Assembly: GCA_965199935.1 (NCBI GenBank)
Contig: CBDATD010000002.1
Span: 124,001-188,000, forward strand
DNA length: 64,000 nt
Source of the DNA: JAPPLG01 sp965199935
GTDB taxonomy: Bacteria > Bdellovibrionota > Bdellovibrionia > Bdellovibrionales > UBA1609
Direction: 5' to 3'
Of the stretch, positions 28,173-37,435 are shown piece after piece; the stretch's first letter is position 1, and the number at the start of each line of letters is the position of its first letter. The notes beneath the pieces were generated by a model. The model made no database searches, was not told the DNA's origin, and saw nothing but the letters and a program-made list of their open reading frames with translations. Made by a program: the position numbers and the translations under genes.

Positions 28173-29560
28173 AAATTCAGGATAAATGTGCAGTTTTTGG
28201 CATCTGGAATCATCCTGAGTCCAGCGTGTTGGCGTATCTGGGGCTGTATGCTCAACAGCATCGAGGCCAGGAGGGCGCTGGGATTATTTCTTTCGACTCA
28301 AACAGTTTTGATGTGCATAGAGGGCTGGGGCTTGTGGGAGAGGTGTTCAATGAATCCCGCTTGAAAAGTTTAAAAGGCTCTTCAGCGATTGGCCATGCCC
28401 GGTATTCAACCAGAGGGAAGAGTCAAGATGAGCAAAGCCTCCAGCCTTTGAAAGCTGTGATTCAAGGCCGCGCTTTAGCTGTGGCCCACAACGGAAATTT
28501 TACAAACTTTTTAAGTCTTAAAAAACAATTAACTCAAGAAGGTTTTCGCTTCAAAGGGACTGGAGATACAGAGTGTTTAATTCATTTGATCAACAAGTAT
28601 TCTGATGAAAAATCTTCCTTTTTGGAAGTTTTGAAAAAATCTCTTTCTTGTATTGAGGGGGCTTACAGCTTGGTTCTGCTGAGTGCGGACCGATTGATTG
28701 CTGTGCGGGATCCAAGGGGGTTTCGCCCTCTTGTTCTGGGCCGGAAAATAATGAAAGAAGGGCGGATTTCCTATATTACAGCCTCCGAAACTTGTGCTTT
28801 TGATTTATTGGGCGCGGAGTATATGAGGGAAATTTCTCCCGGAGAGATTTTGGTTTTGTCGAAAGAAGGTCTTTCCTCTGTTTTTATGGATTCGAAGCAA
28901 AGCAGAAAAGCCTGTATCTTTGAGCATGTGTATTTTGCGCGTCCGGACAGTCAGGTTTTTGGCTCCAGCGTTTATTTAAAACGCAAGAGTATGGGGAGGG
29001 CTTTGGCTTTGCAAAAACCGGTGCCGGCAGATTTAGTGATTCCAGTGCCGGACAGCGGTGTTTCATCAGCTTTGGGCTACTCAGAAGAAAGCAAAATTCC
29101 CTTTGAGATGGGCATCATCCGAAACCATTATATTGGAAGAACTTTTATTCATCCCAGTCCAAGCATTAGAAACTTTCGAGTGCGTATTAAACTGAACCCT
29201 CAGCATGCTTTGATTAAGGGAAAATCTGTGGTGGTGGTGGACGATTCCTTAGTGAGAGGGACAACGTCTAAGGCTATTGTCAAAATTTTACGCTCCGCCG
29301 GCGCTAAAGAAATTCATTTTCGAATTGCTTCTCCTCCTGTGACAGACCCCTGCTATTACGGGGTGGATACTCCTGAAAAAGAGCAGTTGATCGCCGCCAA
29401 GAAAAGTTTGGATGAGATGAGGAAGTTTTTACAGGTGGATTCTTTGGAGTTTTTATCTGTTGAAAATTTATTAAAAGCCGTAGATCCGGAAAATGAAGGG
29501 TACTGCCGGGCTTGTTTTACGGGGAAATACCCCACCCCTGTTGAAAAGGAGTTAAAATGA
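28169..29560 (+). CDS. purF: Amidophosphoribosyltransferase
   Basis: A 463-residue enzyme for the first step of purine synthesis (PRPP plus glutamine to phosphoribosylamine). The N-terminal glutaminase nucleophile is Cys7 in KCAVFGIWNHPESS, which would be exposed by removal of a short propeptide. The glutaminase part continues with IGHARYSTRG and HNGNFTN. The C-terminal transferase has the PRPP loop SVVVVDDSLVRGTTS. A cysteine-rich C-terminus (YCRACFTGKYPT) is kept. The start overlaps the uvrA stop, and the LD-carboxypeptidase gene overlaps its end (ATGA). Confidence 0.97.
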   Translation: MKIQDKCAVFGIWNHPESSVLAYLGLYAQQHRGQEGAGIISFDSNSFDVHRGLGLVGEVFNESRLKSLKGSSAIGHARYSTRGKSQDEQSLQPLKAVIQGRALAVAHNGNFTNFLSLKKQLTQEGFRFKGTGDTECLIHLINKYSDEKSSFLEVLKKSLSCIEGAYSLVLLSADRLIAVRDPRGFRPLVLGRKIMKEGRISYITASETCAFDLLGAEYMREISPGEILVLSKEGLSSVFMDSKQSRKACIFEHVYFARPDSQVFGSSVYLKRKSMGRALALQKPVPADLVIPVPDSGVSSALGYSEESKIPFEMGIIRNHYIGRTFIHPSPSIRNFRVRIKLNPQHALIKGKSVVVVDDSLVRGTTSKAIVKILRSAGAKEIHFRIASPPVTDPCYYGVDTPEKEQLIAAKKSLDEMRKFLQVDSLEFLSVENLLKAVDPENEGYCRACFTGKYPTPVEKELK

Positions 29561-30456
29561 CCAGCCGTTTTTTTGTTGTGGATGTTATTGCTCCGGCTTC
29601 TTCAGCCTCTGCCGGGGATATAAAAAAAGCTGCGGCCTGCTTAAAAAAAATGGGCTTAAAACCCAGATGGAGGGGCTCTATGAAACAATCTTCTCTGTTT
29701 GCTCAAAAAAGCTCTGAGGCTTTTGAAAATTTTAAAAAGGCTTTAGGGGCTGAGGATTCTTTGCTCATTTGGAGTTTGAGAGGAGGGTACGGGAGTGTTC
29801 GTCTTTTAAAGTTTTTGGATTCCATGAAAAGACGCCCTTCTATAAAAAAAATATTTATAGGCCACAGTGACACCACTGTTTTGCATGACTGGATTCACAG
29901 TCGTCTTCAGCGGCCCACTTTGCATTTTCCTGTACTGAAGGATCTGCCTGAGACGGCTCTGTCTTCCCAGAAGAAATTTAAAAAACTTCTTTCAGGGGAG
30001 AAACAGATTTTTTTTCCTCCTTTGGAAATATTAAACTGGAGGAGTTTCAAACGGAATAAAAAAATAGTTTCTCAAATAACCGGGGGGAATATGACTCTCA
30101 TTCAAAGCTCCCTAGGCACTCCTTGGAGTGTTTCAAGAAAAGGGATTCTGTTTTTAGAGGACGTCAATGAACAGCCTTACCAAGTACACCGGATTTTGTG
30201 GCAGATGAAACACAGCGGGGTTTTTAAGAATATACGCGCCGTTATTTTTGGAAGATGGAAAAAGTACAGTAAGGACATTATTCAAAAAGCACTCAAGCCT
30301 TTTGCAAGCGAGGCGGATTTTCCGGTTTTAACAGGGCTTCCCTGCGGCCACGGGCGGGTCAACGACCCTCTTCCTTTAGGGGTTCAGGCAGAGTTAAATT
30401 TTGAAAAAGGCAGAGGGCTGCTGCAAGTCAAATCTCCTTTCTTAGGGGAGAGTTGA
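29557..30456 (+). CDS. LD-carboxypeptidase (peptidase family S66)
   Basis: A 299-residue S66-family serine peptidase. The nucleophile serine is in FIGHSDTTVLHDWIH, the catalytic glutamate in LFLEDVNEQPYQVHRIL, and the histidine in GLPCGHGRVNDPLPLG; the conserved SLRGGYGSVRLL is present. Family members remove the terminal D-alanine from murein tetrapeptides in the cytoplasm during peptidoglycan recycling. The neighbour mpl reattaches the resulting tripeptide, so the two genes work in one pathway. It overlaps the purF stop by four bases. Confidence 0.93.
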   Translation: MTSRFFVVDVIAPASSASAGDIKKAAACLKKMGLKPRWRGSMKQSSLFAQKSSEAFENFKKALGAEDSLLIWSLRGGYGSVRLLKFLDSMKRRPSIKKIFIGHSDTTVLHDWIHSRLQRPTLHFPVLKDLPETALSSQKKFKKLLSGEKQIFFPPLEILNWRSFKRNKKIVSQITGGNMTLIQSSLGTPWSVSRKGILFLEDVNEQPYQVHRILWQMKHSGVFKNIRAVIFGRWKKYSKDIIQKALKPFASEADFPVLTGLPCGHGRVNDPLPLGVQAELNFEKGRGLLQVKSPFLGES

Positions 30457-31911
30457 ATGCAGTTTATGGCGCATAAAGGCTCCAGAGGGCAGTTGACTTC
30501 TGTTTCTTTAAAACCGGGGGATTGTATTCATTTTATAGGCATCTCAGGCACAGCTATGGCCGGTGTGGCAGGTGTTTTAAAAAGCCGGGGTTTTCAAGTG
30601 CAGGGCAGTGATTCAGGCGCTTATCCTCCTATGTCCGATCAGCTTAAAAAAACAAATATTCCATTGATGGAAGGCTACGAAGGCTCCCGCATTCAAGCCC
30701 CCGTTAAATTGGTGGTTGTCGGTAATTCTATTTCCTCTGCAAATGAAGAAGCCAGGGCTTTGACTGCTGGAGATATTCCTTATCTGAGTCTGCCTGAAAT
30801 TATTCATTTTGCTTTGATTCAGGACAAACAAAGTTTAGTGGTTTCAGGCACTCATGGAAAATCCACGACCAGCTCTATGGTGGCCTGGCTGGCGGAGTTC
30901 CTGGGCTGTCACCCCAGTTTTCTTATAGGAGGGGTGCCTAACAATTTTAACCAGTCTTTCAAACAAACAGATTCTTCGTGGTTTGTTATTGAAGGAGATG
31001 AGTATGATACGGCTTTCTTTGATAAAAGACCGAAGTTTATTCACTATCAGCCTTTTTCAGTTATTTTAACAAGTATTGAATTTGACCATGTGGATATTTA
31101 CGACAGTTTGGAAAAAGTAAAAAACAGCTTTGAAATGCTGTTGAGGTCTATTCCTCAAGACGGGTTTCTAATCGCTAACGGCGAGGATAAAAATATTCAG
31201 GATATTATACATCATGCTTCCTCTAAAAATGTGATTACGTATGGGGTGACCACAGGAGACTACAGACTGGAGGACCGAAGACCCTGCAATAGAGATGGTT
31301 TTCAAACTTTTTCTATTAAAACTCCTCAAGGGGATAAGGTGCGGATTCAACTGCCTGTTTTCGGCCTCCACAACGCCATGAATGCTGTATCAGCTTTTGC
31401 TTTATGTAACGAGTTGAAGTGGGATCAGGCTCAAACAGTGAAAGGTCTTTCTTTGTTTCGAGGGGTCAAGAGGCGCTGTCAAATTTTAAAAGAATCAGAT
31501 CGAGTGGTTGTGATTGAGGACTTTGCCCACCACCCGACAGCCGCTAAAGCTGTTTTAGGGGCGCTCAGGGAGCGTTACCCTGAGCGTGATATTATTGCTG
31601 TGTTTGAGCCGCGTTCAGCTTCCTCTAGGAGGAGTGTCTTTCAAAAACGTTATGTGAGTGCTTTTTCTAAGGCGGATCGAGTGTTTACAGCTCCTCCTTT
31701 TCGGGAGTTTGAAATTCCTTCGGATCAAAGATTTTCTTCTAAAAATTTAGTGCAGGATTTGAATGTGCAAGGCACCCCGTCTTATCTGTATGACAATGTG
31801 GAGGTCATGGCTCAAGAAATTGTTCAATCTATCAAAAAGAAATCAGTGATAGTCATTATGAGCAACGGCCCTTTCGGCGGAATTCATCAGCTTCTTTCAA
31901 AACTTATTTAG
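30457..31911 (+). CDS. mpl: UDP-MurNAc:tripeptide ligase Mpl
   Basis: A 484-residue Mur-ligase family enzyme. The N-terminal Rossmann part (IHFIGISGTAMAGVAGVLKS), the P-loop VSGTHGKSTTSSMVAW and the C-terminal IEDFAHHPTAAKAVLGALRE are clear; the last is typical of Mpl rather than MurC. It joins recycled L-Ala-gamma-D-Glu-DAP tripeptide to UDP-MurNAc. Its start is adjacent to the LD-carboxypeptidase stop (TGAATG), which supports a recycling operon. Recycling enzymes would suit an organism that digests prey or its own wall. Confidence 0.94.
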   Translation: MQFMAHKGSRGQLTSVSLKPGDCIHFIGISGTAMAGVAGVLKSRGFQVQGSDSGAYPPMSDQLKKTNIPLMEGYEGSRIQAPVKLVVVGNSISSANEEARALTAGDIPYLSLPEIIHFALIQDKQSLVVSGTHGKSTTSSMVAWLAEFLGCHPSFLIGGVPNNFNQSFKQTDSSWFVIEGDEYDTAFFDKRPKFIHYQPFSVILTSIEFDHVDIYDSLEKVKNSFEMLLRSIPQDGFLIANGEDKNIQDIIHHASSKNVITYGVTTGDYRLEDRRPCNRDGFQTFSIKTPQGDKVRIQLPVFGLHNAMNAVSAFALCNELKWDQAQTVKGLSLFRGVKRRCQILKESDRVVVIEDFAHHPTAAKAVLGALRERYPERDIIAVFEPRSASSRRSVFQKRYVSAFSKADRVFTAPPFREFEIPSDQRFSSKNLVQDLNVQGTPSYLYDNVEVMAQEIVQSIKKKSVIVIMSNGPFGGIHQLLSKLI

Positions 31912-32030
31912 AAGAAAAGAGCTTGCCCTGCTAAAAGATCAATCCTAAAGTGACTTGAAGGCTGTTTTTTAGAGAAGGAGAAGAGTTACAAGACTTTGAA
32001 GAAAAGCGGAGAAAGAGCTTATGGGAGAGG

Positions 32031-32618
32031 GTGTTTAAAAAAATGAAATATTTTCTATTGTTGTTTTTTTTCTGCGGCTGTCAAAATGCGCAAAAAACCA
32101 TTGTGGAAAAAAGCCGCCGGCTGGAGGAGGCTTTGTCGAGCGGCGGCAGTACGCTGTCAAGAAAGCTGTCTTTTTTGGCCAAGAAAAAAGCTTCCGCACG
32201 GCCTGAGGATGTACAGAAAAATTTGAACTCTATTAAAGAGAGGCTGGATTTTTTAGAAAGAAATATGGTTTCCAAATCAGATGTGGATTCTTCCATAGAG
32301 CTTTTAAGGCGTGAGCTGTCAGAAATTAAACAAAGTCTTCCAAAGCCCAAAGAAAAACCTGTGAAAGAAAAAACTTTGCTGGAGCAGGCCGAAGAGAATT
32401 TTAAAAATAAAAACTGGAAGCAGGCTATTTTTGCTTATGAAGAGTTCCGAAAGAAAAACCCTCAATCGGGCAAGTTTGCGGAAGCCACTTTAAACATTGG
32501 ATTGAGTTTTCAAAACTTGGATTTGAAAAAAGAAGGCCGTGTGTTTCTGCAGGAAGTGCTGGATCGATTCCCAGGCTCTCCGTCCGCCAAAAAAGCCAAG
32601 CAGGCTTTGGCGCAGTGA
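32031..32618 (+). CDS. CpoB/YbgF-like lipoprotein with coiled coil and TPR
   Basis: A 195-residue protein starting at GTG 32031 behind GGGAGAGG. The signal and lipobox-like FFFCGCQNAQ are followed by a coiled coil (about 55-110) and C-terminal TPR units (WKQAIFAYEEFRKKNPQSG, ATLNIGLSFQNLDLKKEGR). This architecture matches CpoB/YbgF, which couples the Tol-Pal system to wall synthesis, although no tol or pal genes are here. Its end overlaps tsaD by four bases. Confidence 0.8.
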   Translation: MFKKMKYFLLLFFFCGCQNAQKTIVEKSRRLEEALSSGGSTLSRKLSFLAKKKASARPEDVQKNLNSIKERLDFLERNMVSKSDVDSSIELLRRELSEIKQSLPKPKEKPVKEKTLLEQAEENFKNKNWKQAIFAYEEFRKKNPQSGKFAEATLNIGLSFQNLDLKKEGRVFLQEVLDRFPGSPSAKKAKQALAQ

Positions 32619-33637
32619 AAAAAGCGTTGGCTGTTGAAACCAGTTGTGATGACACTTGCGTCTCTGTTGTGGGCGGGGACGGTTTTGTAGATCTGTCTTT
32701 AAAACAAGATCAAAATAAAATACATTCTCCTTTTGGGGGGGTGGTGCCGGAGAGAGCCAGTAGAAATCACAGCCGGCATTTACTGCCGCTTTTAAATCAA
32801 GCTTTGGAAAAAATTCCTATTCAAAAAATTTCTCTTTTAGCTTTCACAAACCGCCCTGGTTTAATGGGTTCTCTTTTGGCCGGCTCAGTCACAGTCAGAA
32901 CTCTTGCGGAGCTTTACGGCAAACCCGTACTGGGCGTCAATCACGTTGAAGGTCATATTTTATCTCCTTTTCTGTGGGACAAGGATTATCAAAAGAAATG
33001 GGATTTTCCTTATCTGGTTCTGGTGGTCAGTGGAGGGCATACTCATTTGTTTGAGGCCCGGTCTTTGTCAAAATATGTTTTATTGGGAAAAACTTTAGAT
33101 GATGCGGCGGGTGAGGCTTTTGATAAATTCGCAAGATTTGTCGGCCTGCCTTATCCGGGGGGTGTTCATGTGGATCAAACAGCTCAAGGAGGGGAGTGTT
33201 CTTTTTCCTTTCCGGTGGCTATGCAGAAGAGAGGGCTGGATTTTAGTTTTTCGGGCTTGAAAACTTCAGCGTATTTATTATCAAAGAAGGTGGATTGCAA
33301 AAAAAACATAAAATCTTTATGTGCTGGCTTTCAGTCCGCGGTGGTGGAGCAAATTATGAATAAACTGTCTGAATGCATTCGTCTCTATCCTTCCTATAAG
33401 AGAGCGGCTGTGGTGGGAGGGGTCAGCGCCAACTCTCATTTAAGAAAGAGGTGCCTCCAGTGGGCTGAGAAACATTCCATAGATTTAGCGCTTCCTCCTT
33501 TAAAATACTGCACGGATAATGCGGCGATGATTGGCTATACGGCAGTTCAAAAATATTTAAGCGGAGATTTTTCTACAGATCTTAGCTGCAGCGCCGGACA
33601 CAAACCGGAAGATTTTATAATTTCTCCGCCTGCATAA
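32615..33637 (+). CDS. tsaD: tRNA N6-threonylcarbamoyladenosine transferase TsaD
   Basis: A 340-residue TsaD/Kae1 ASKHA-fold protein from GTG 32615. Motifs: the N-terminal ALAVETSCDDTCVSVV, the metal-binding pair in NHVEGHILSPF, VVSGGHTHLF, and the C-terminal VVGGVSANSHLRKR with YCTDNAAMIGYTA. With TsaB/C/E it puts t6A on tRNAs reading ANN codons, an essential modification. It overlaps the CpoB-like gene by four bases and converges with a pseudouridine synthase gene. Confidence 0.96.
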   Translation: MKKALAVETSCDDTCVSVVGGDGFVDLSLKQDQNKIHSPFGGVVPERASRNHSRHLLPLLNQALEKIPIQKISLLAFTNRPGLMGSLLAGSVTVRTLAELYGKPVLGVNHVEGHILSPFLWDKDYQKKWDFPYLVLVVSGGHTHLFEARSLSKYVLLGKTLDDAAGEAFDKFARFVGLPYPGGVHVDQTAQGGECSFSFPVAMQKRGLDFSFSGLKTSAYLLSKKVDCKKNIKSLCAGFQSAVVEQIMNKLSECIRLYPSYKRAAVVGGVSANSHLRKRCLQWAEKHSIDLALPPLKYCTDNAAMIGYTAVQKYLSGDFSTDLSCSAGHKPEDFIISPPA

Positions 33638-33639
33638 AA

Positions 33640-34353
33640 CTAAGACGTACGCGGGTTGAAGGTGGAAAAAATTTTCTTTATATCTTTTTCATTTAAAAAG
33701 CGGGCTTCCCCTTTGTTCAGAGATCCTAGTTTCAAGCGTCCTATGGCTGTTCTTTTGAGCCGTTTGACGCTAAACCCGATTTTACTGCACATATGATGGA
33801 TTTGTCTGTTTTTTCCTTCTGTGATGACAATTTGGATCCATGCTCCTGATTTTCTATGAATAGACAGAGCTTTCACACGCCCTCCGGGAATGCTCACACC
33901 TCTTTTTAATTTTTCCAGTTTTTTTATTTCAGGCCGCCCGTCCAGCTTTGCTAAATACGTTTTCGGAATTTGAGAACGCAGTGCTTTTTGTGAAAATTCT
34001 CCGTCATTGGTCATAAGCAGGAGGCCCTCTGTATTCCAATCCAAGCGGCCCACAGCAAACACTCTGTATTTCAATTTTTTAAAGTAGTGAAAAACAGTGG
34101 TTCGATGAGAAGGATCCTTACTGGAGGTGAGGGTTTTTGCCGGTTTATTAAAGGCGATATAGACAGGATGAAGAAAGGGGCGGACGGCTTTTCCCTTTAT
34201 TTTTACTTGATCTATCTTGGGATCCACAAAAGAAGAAAGGCGGTGGACAATGTGGTTGTTGAGACGCACCTTTTTTTCTTTAATCAAAAGATCTGCTTCT
34301 CTTCTGGAGTAAAAGGCATATTTTGAAATAAAATGATTGAGACGCAGTTTCAT
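33640..34353 (-). CDS. RluB/RsuA-type pseudouridine synthase
   Basis: A 237-residue enzyme with an N-terminal S4 RNA-binding domain (RLNHFISKYAFYSRREADLL) and a TruB/RsuA-class catalytic domain with the aspartate in VGRLDWNTEGLLLMTNDG and the later VITEGKNRQIHHMCSKIGF. It isomerises a specific uridine in rRNA; RluB/E/F and RsuA types cannot be separated here. It is downstream of the VKOR-DsbA gene, 13 bases from its stop on the same strand. Confidence 0.92.
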   Translation of the reverse strand: MKLRLNHFISKYAFYSRREADLLIKEKKVRLNNHIVHRLSSFVDPKIDQVKIKGKAVRPFLHPVYIAFNKPAKTLTSSKDPSHRTTVFHYFKKLKYRVFAVGRLDWNTEGLLLMTNDGEFSQKALRSQIPKTYLAKLDGRPEIKKLEKLKRGVSIPGGRVKALSIHRKSGAWIQIVITEGKNRQIHHMCSKIGFSVKRLKRTAIGRLKLGSLNKGEARFLNEKDIKKIFSTFNPRTS

Positions 34354-34366
34354 AACAGAAAGAGAT

Positions 34367-35539
34367 TTATCGGGAGGAATTTTTTGATTTTTCTAAATTA
34401 TAAATTTTTTCAAGAGTGCTGTGGACAGCGCTGGGTATAATTTTTTTTCCATTGACAAAAAGAGCGGGGGTGCCTTGAATGTTCAGGTTTTTCCCCTCCG
34501 AAATCTGTTTAAAAACAGCGGTCGAGGCGGATGGATCTGATGTACAGTTTTGAAGGTCCGGCGCTTTCTGCATCGTGAGTTGGTCTTGAATTTGCTTTTT
34601 TATCTCCTCTGTGTTTTGCCTGAGCTGAATCCAATTTTCCTGTTGAGAGAAAATAAAATCTTGGAGTTTTAATTTTTCTTTGGAGCAGAAAACTGCTTTG
34701 GACAGGTAGCAGGAAGCGCTGTCCGGCTCTTCTTTTTCCTGACAGCCTCTTGGGTTTAATGGAAAGTGTACATATTCCAAACGCACATCATCTGGGTGTG
34801 CTTTTTGGAATGTTTTTAACACTCTGTAAACACGCCGGCAGTGGGGGCATAAAAAATCAACAAACTCGGTGATGGTTAAAACAGCTTGAGAGCGTTCAGG
34901 GCCGGAGGAGAGATATGATTCTGAGGAGGTGTATTGAATTTCGGCTTCTTTCCAGTCCATAAAATTTGAGAGGGCCATGGATTTTTGAGCGGGGTAAAGC
35001 TGAAGACTCCATCCATGCAGCAGCAGAACAAAAATCCCTGTCGAAACAATGATAATGCTTAAGACCTGAGCATCAGGCCGAAGACCCGTGAACGAAAAAA
35101 GCTGAGTTTTAGGCAATCCTCTTTTAAGGGGCCATAGAACCAGAAAAGACAAAATATAACAGACAGAGCAGAGAGGGCAGAGCGTCTTGAGGATAAAGAT
35201 AGAAATCACAAGCATGCAAACAGAACCGAGAGCGGAAAGAACAGCAATTCTCCAAACCCAGGAGGACCAGATGCTCTCCAGCCATCTCCACTGCAGGAGG
35301 ATGAGGACGGTGAGGCAAAAGACATTGAGGGCTATGGCAAAGTGAGAAATTGGTATGCCGAAAATTTCTGCAAAAGAGGAAGTCAGGGCTTGGTCGCAGT
35401 TCCAAGCGGCCCCTACTTCACATAAGTTGAGAAAAGCAGAGTCGGCTTTGAGGGCGTAGGAGCGAAGTGATAGATACGCTTGCACAGCCGCGGAGGAGCC
35501 TAGCAAAATAAGGTTTGGGATAAAAAATCTTTTTTTCAT
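34367..35539 (-). CDS. VKOR-DsbA fusion, membrane disulfide-forming protein
   Basis: A 390-residue protein. The N-terminal half is a VKOR-like domain with four or five helices, the first loop cysteines (CEVGAAWNCDQALTS) and the catalytic CxxC in LKTLCPLCSVCYIL. The C-terminal half is a periplasmic DsbA/thioredoxin-like domain with CPHC in VDFLCPHCRRVYRVLKTF and the cis-proline region NIQGTPALFVNGKKI. VKOR reoxidises the thioredoxin partner using quinones, so the fusion is a self-contained replacement for DsbA-DsbB. It supports making disulfides in exported proteins, consistent with cysteine-rich exported proteins in the island. Confidence 0.92.
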   Translation of the reverse strand: MKKRFFIPNLILLGSSAAVQAYLSLRSYALKADSAFLNLCEVGAAWNCDQALTSSFAEIFGIPISHFAIALNVFCLTVLILLQWRWLESIWSSWVWRIAVLSALGSVCMLVISIFILKTLCPLCSVCYILSFLVLWPLKRGLPKTQLFSFTGLRPDAQVLSIIIVSTGIFVLLLHGWSLQLYPAQKSMALSNFMDWKEAEIQYTSSESYLSSGPERSQAVLTITEFVDFLCPHCRRVYRVLKTFQKAHPDDVRLEYVHFPLNPRGCQEKEEPDSASCYLSKAVFCSKEKLKLQDFIFSQQENWIQLRQNTEEIKKQIQDQLTMQKAPDLQNCTSDPSASTAVFKQISEGKNLNIQGTPALFVNGKKIIPSAVHSTLEKIYNLEKSKNSSR

Positions 35540-35635
35540 AGAGAAAATTGAAGATAGAAAATTGCTTGAAACTTGTCACTTGCGAATTTTTCCTTATAAC
35601 GCAGAGCTAAATAACATTTTCTAAAGGGCTGTTTT

Positions 35636-36145
35636 ATGTCATATCTCTTAAGAGAGGGCTGGGGGATGGAGTTTTATTTAAAAGAGTTTTCGGAGGTGGA
35701 ATCTGGAGGGGCGTCCGAGGGGTCTTCGCTCAAGGGGCCGTTTAATAGAAAACAGATTTTGCAGTTTTTATTTAGGAATTTGGTGACCGCAGAGACGAAG
35801 CTGTTAAAATCCCGGCGGTGGAAGAAGCTGTCTGCTTATTTTGATGTTTTCTCTGAGGATGGGAAATCTTCTTGGACTTTGCTGAAAAAATACAAAGGGC
35901 GTTTTATTCAGACGGGGTCTTACAGTCGGGAGGGGATTCAAAATTTATTGAAGAAGGGTTTTTTGTCGGATCAGGATTTTGTGTGGAGAGATGGTTTTTC
36001 TTCATGGAGGAGAATTTCTCTTTGTTCTGAGTTTCACACTCGTTTAGAAGGGGCTTTGGAGGATTTTATGGATCAAGAGTGTTTAAAAACCAGGCCTTCT
36101 CCTAAGGCTCTCGTGTATAAAAGAAAAGCTCCTCACATTTTTTAA
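35636..36145 (+). CDS. GYF_2-like domain protein
   Basis: A 169-residue soluble protein. The C-terminal half has the GYF_2 pattern (GIQNLLKKGFLSDQDFVWRD followed by GFSSWRRISLC), and an earlier related segment (GPFNRKQILQFLFRN) could be a second degenerate copy. GYF_2 domains are protein-interaction modules common in myxobacterial and Bdellovibrio signalling and motility proteins. It is divergent from the VKOR fusion. Function unknown. Confidence 0.65.
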   Translation: MSYLLREGWGMEFYLKEFSEVESGGASEGSSLKGPFNRKQILQFLFRNLVTAETKLLKSRRWKKLSAYFDVFSEDGKSSWTLLKKYKGRFIQTGSYSREGIQNLLKKGFLSDQDFVWRDGFSSWRRISLCSEFHTRLEGALEDFMDQECLKTRPSPKALVYKRKAPHIF

Positions 36146-36158
36146 GAAAGACTGAAGT

Positions 36159-36920
36159 TCATGGAGCGGGGCCGGTGTTGCGAAGATTGTCATAAAAATA
36201 TTGAATAAACATATTCACATCATCATTGAAATAAACAGTCCGCCCGGTGTATTTTGCATAAGCGCCCACAAGTTCAAAAAAATCTTCGTACGTATTGGTG
36301 GGAGATAAAGCTTCTCTCAAATTTGTTGTGAGTATGCGTGTTTCTTGGTAAAACCTAATGAAATCCTTCTCCACTGCGTTTCTATTTTCTGCATTTTTCT
36401 TCAAAACTTTATCAATCCAGTTGTGAAGGTGTTTTGGATGTTTGATGCCTAATTGGGCAAAAAACTGGTTCATTTTATTAAAATGTGTGTTCAACTGCTC
36501 GATTCTGTCCACAATATCTTTTCCGCGGTAAAAGGTCTTCCTATCAGAGGGGTTGATTTTGCCATTGATGAATTTTGCAATTAAATTTGAAGTTTCGTGT
36601 TCTAAATGAAGCAGTAAAGCGCCGATAAACTGATGATGCTCGTTCATGCTGTCTGCTATAATCTGTACAGCGAAAAGACGAAGAACGGCCTCTTCAGAAT
36701 TTAAAAAAGGCAAAACCCATTTGCTAACAGAGGCGCTGTTTGGTTTTATGCTTTTCATTTCCCTCAGTGCTTTTAACTGTCTTATTGTATCAGAGCTTTT
36801 AAGGTCTTGTTGAATACGCTGAACATCATTGACAATGTTGTTGAGGAATTGATCGACGCACTCACTGCTGTAAGCAGGGTGGGAGAAGAGGGAGATAAAA
36901 AAACATAAACGAATCATCAA
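36159..36920 (-). CDS. Hypothetical exported helical protein
   Basis: A 253-residue protein with a signal peptide (MIRLCFFISLFSHPAYSSEC) and an all-helical mature part; a HEAT-like segment can be seen (SKWVLPFLNSEEAVLRLFAV, IIADSMNEHHQFIGALLLHL). Two cysteines at most, and no catalytic motif seen. It converges with the GYF_2-like gene and has no same-strand partner. I do not recognise the family. Confidence 0.65.
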   Translation of the reverse strand: MMIRLCFFISLFSHPAYSSECVDQFLNNIVNDVQRIQQDLKSSDTIRQLKALREMKSIKPNSASVSKWVLPFLNSEEAVLRLFAVQIIADSMNEHHQFIGALLLHLEHETSNLIAKFINGKINPSDRKTFYRGKDIVDRIEQLNTHFNKMNQFFAQLGIKHPKHLHNWIDKVLKKNAENRNAVEKDFIRFYQETRILTTNLREALSPTNTYEDFFELVGAYAKYTGRTVYFNDDVNMFIQYFYDNLRNTGPAP

Positions 36921-37167
36921 GCACTCGTACCACAGGCTTTATGGAAAAAGATACGTTAATTTAGTTTATTTGAATTTTTTTCAAAATCCCTGTTGGGATA
37001 TTTTCTTGAAGGGGCCGCTCACCCTCGGAAGGGTTTTTCCGTAATTAAGACACTTTGGAGCGGCCGGAAGAATGAACTGGACCTGAGAAGACTTTCTTTA
37101 TAAGTCTTGTCAAAGCCCTTTGTGGCAGGTATCATGGCTGTTGCGGAGAAAAAGAGGGTTTGTTTTG

Positions 37168-37419
37168 ATGAAGTTGTCGGCGTTTGGTGTAATGATTTTT
37201 CTATTTTCAGCCTGTGGTTTTCAGAACTCAAGTCCAGGCGGAGGCGGCGTGAGTGAAAGCCGGCTCAAACAAGAGGTGTTGGACAAAGCGGCTGGGTGCG
37301 GTGAATACACTCGTTCAGTGTATGAGAAAAACATAGAAATGCTTCAGCGAAGCTCTGATTTAAGCTCCAATCAGCGTCTTGATGTTTTGAGAAAAATGAA
37401 AGACCGCATAAACTGTTAG
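37168..37419 (+). CDS. Hypothetical lipoprotein
   Basis: An 83-residue lipoprotein: MKLSAFGVMIFLFSACGFQN has a clean lipobox at LFSAC. A Gly-rich linker and a helical tail with two further cysteines follow (DKAAGCGEYTRSVYEK ... DRINC). ATG 37168 is chosen over an upstream in-frame start because AGAGGG lies nine bases before it and the signal peptide begins there. The next exported protein gene starts 16 bases downstream, so they are probably one operon. Confidence 0.7.
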   Translation: MKLSAFGVMIFLFSACGFQNSSPGGGGVSESRLKQEVLDKAAGCGEYTRSVYEKNIEMLQRSSDLSSNQRLDVLRKMKDRINC

Positions 37420-37435
37420 AAACAAGGGGGGTATT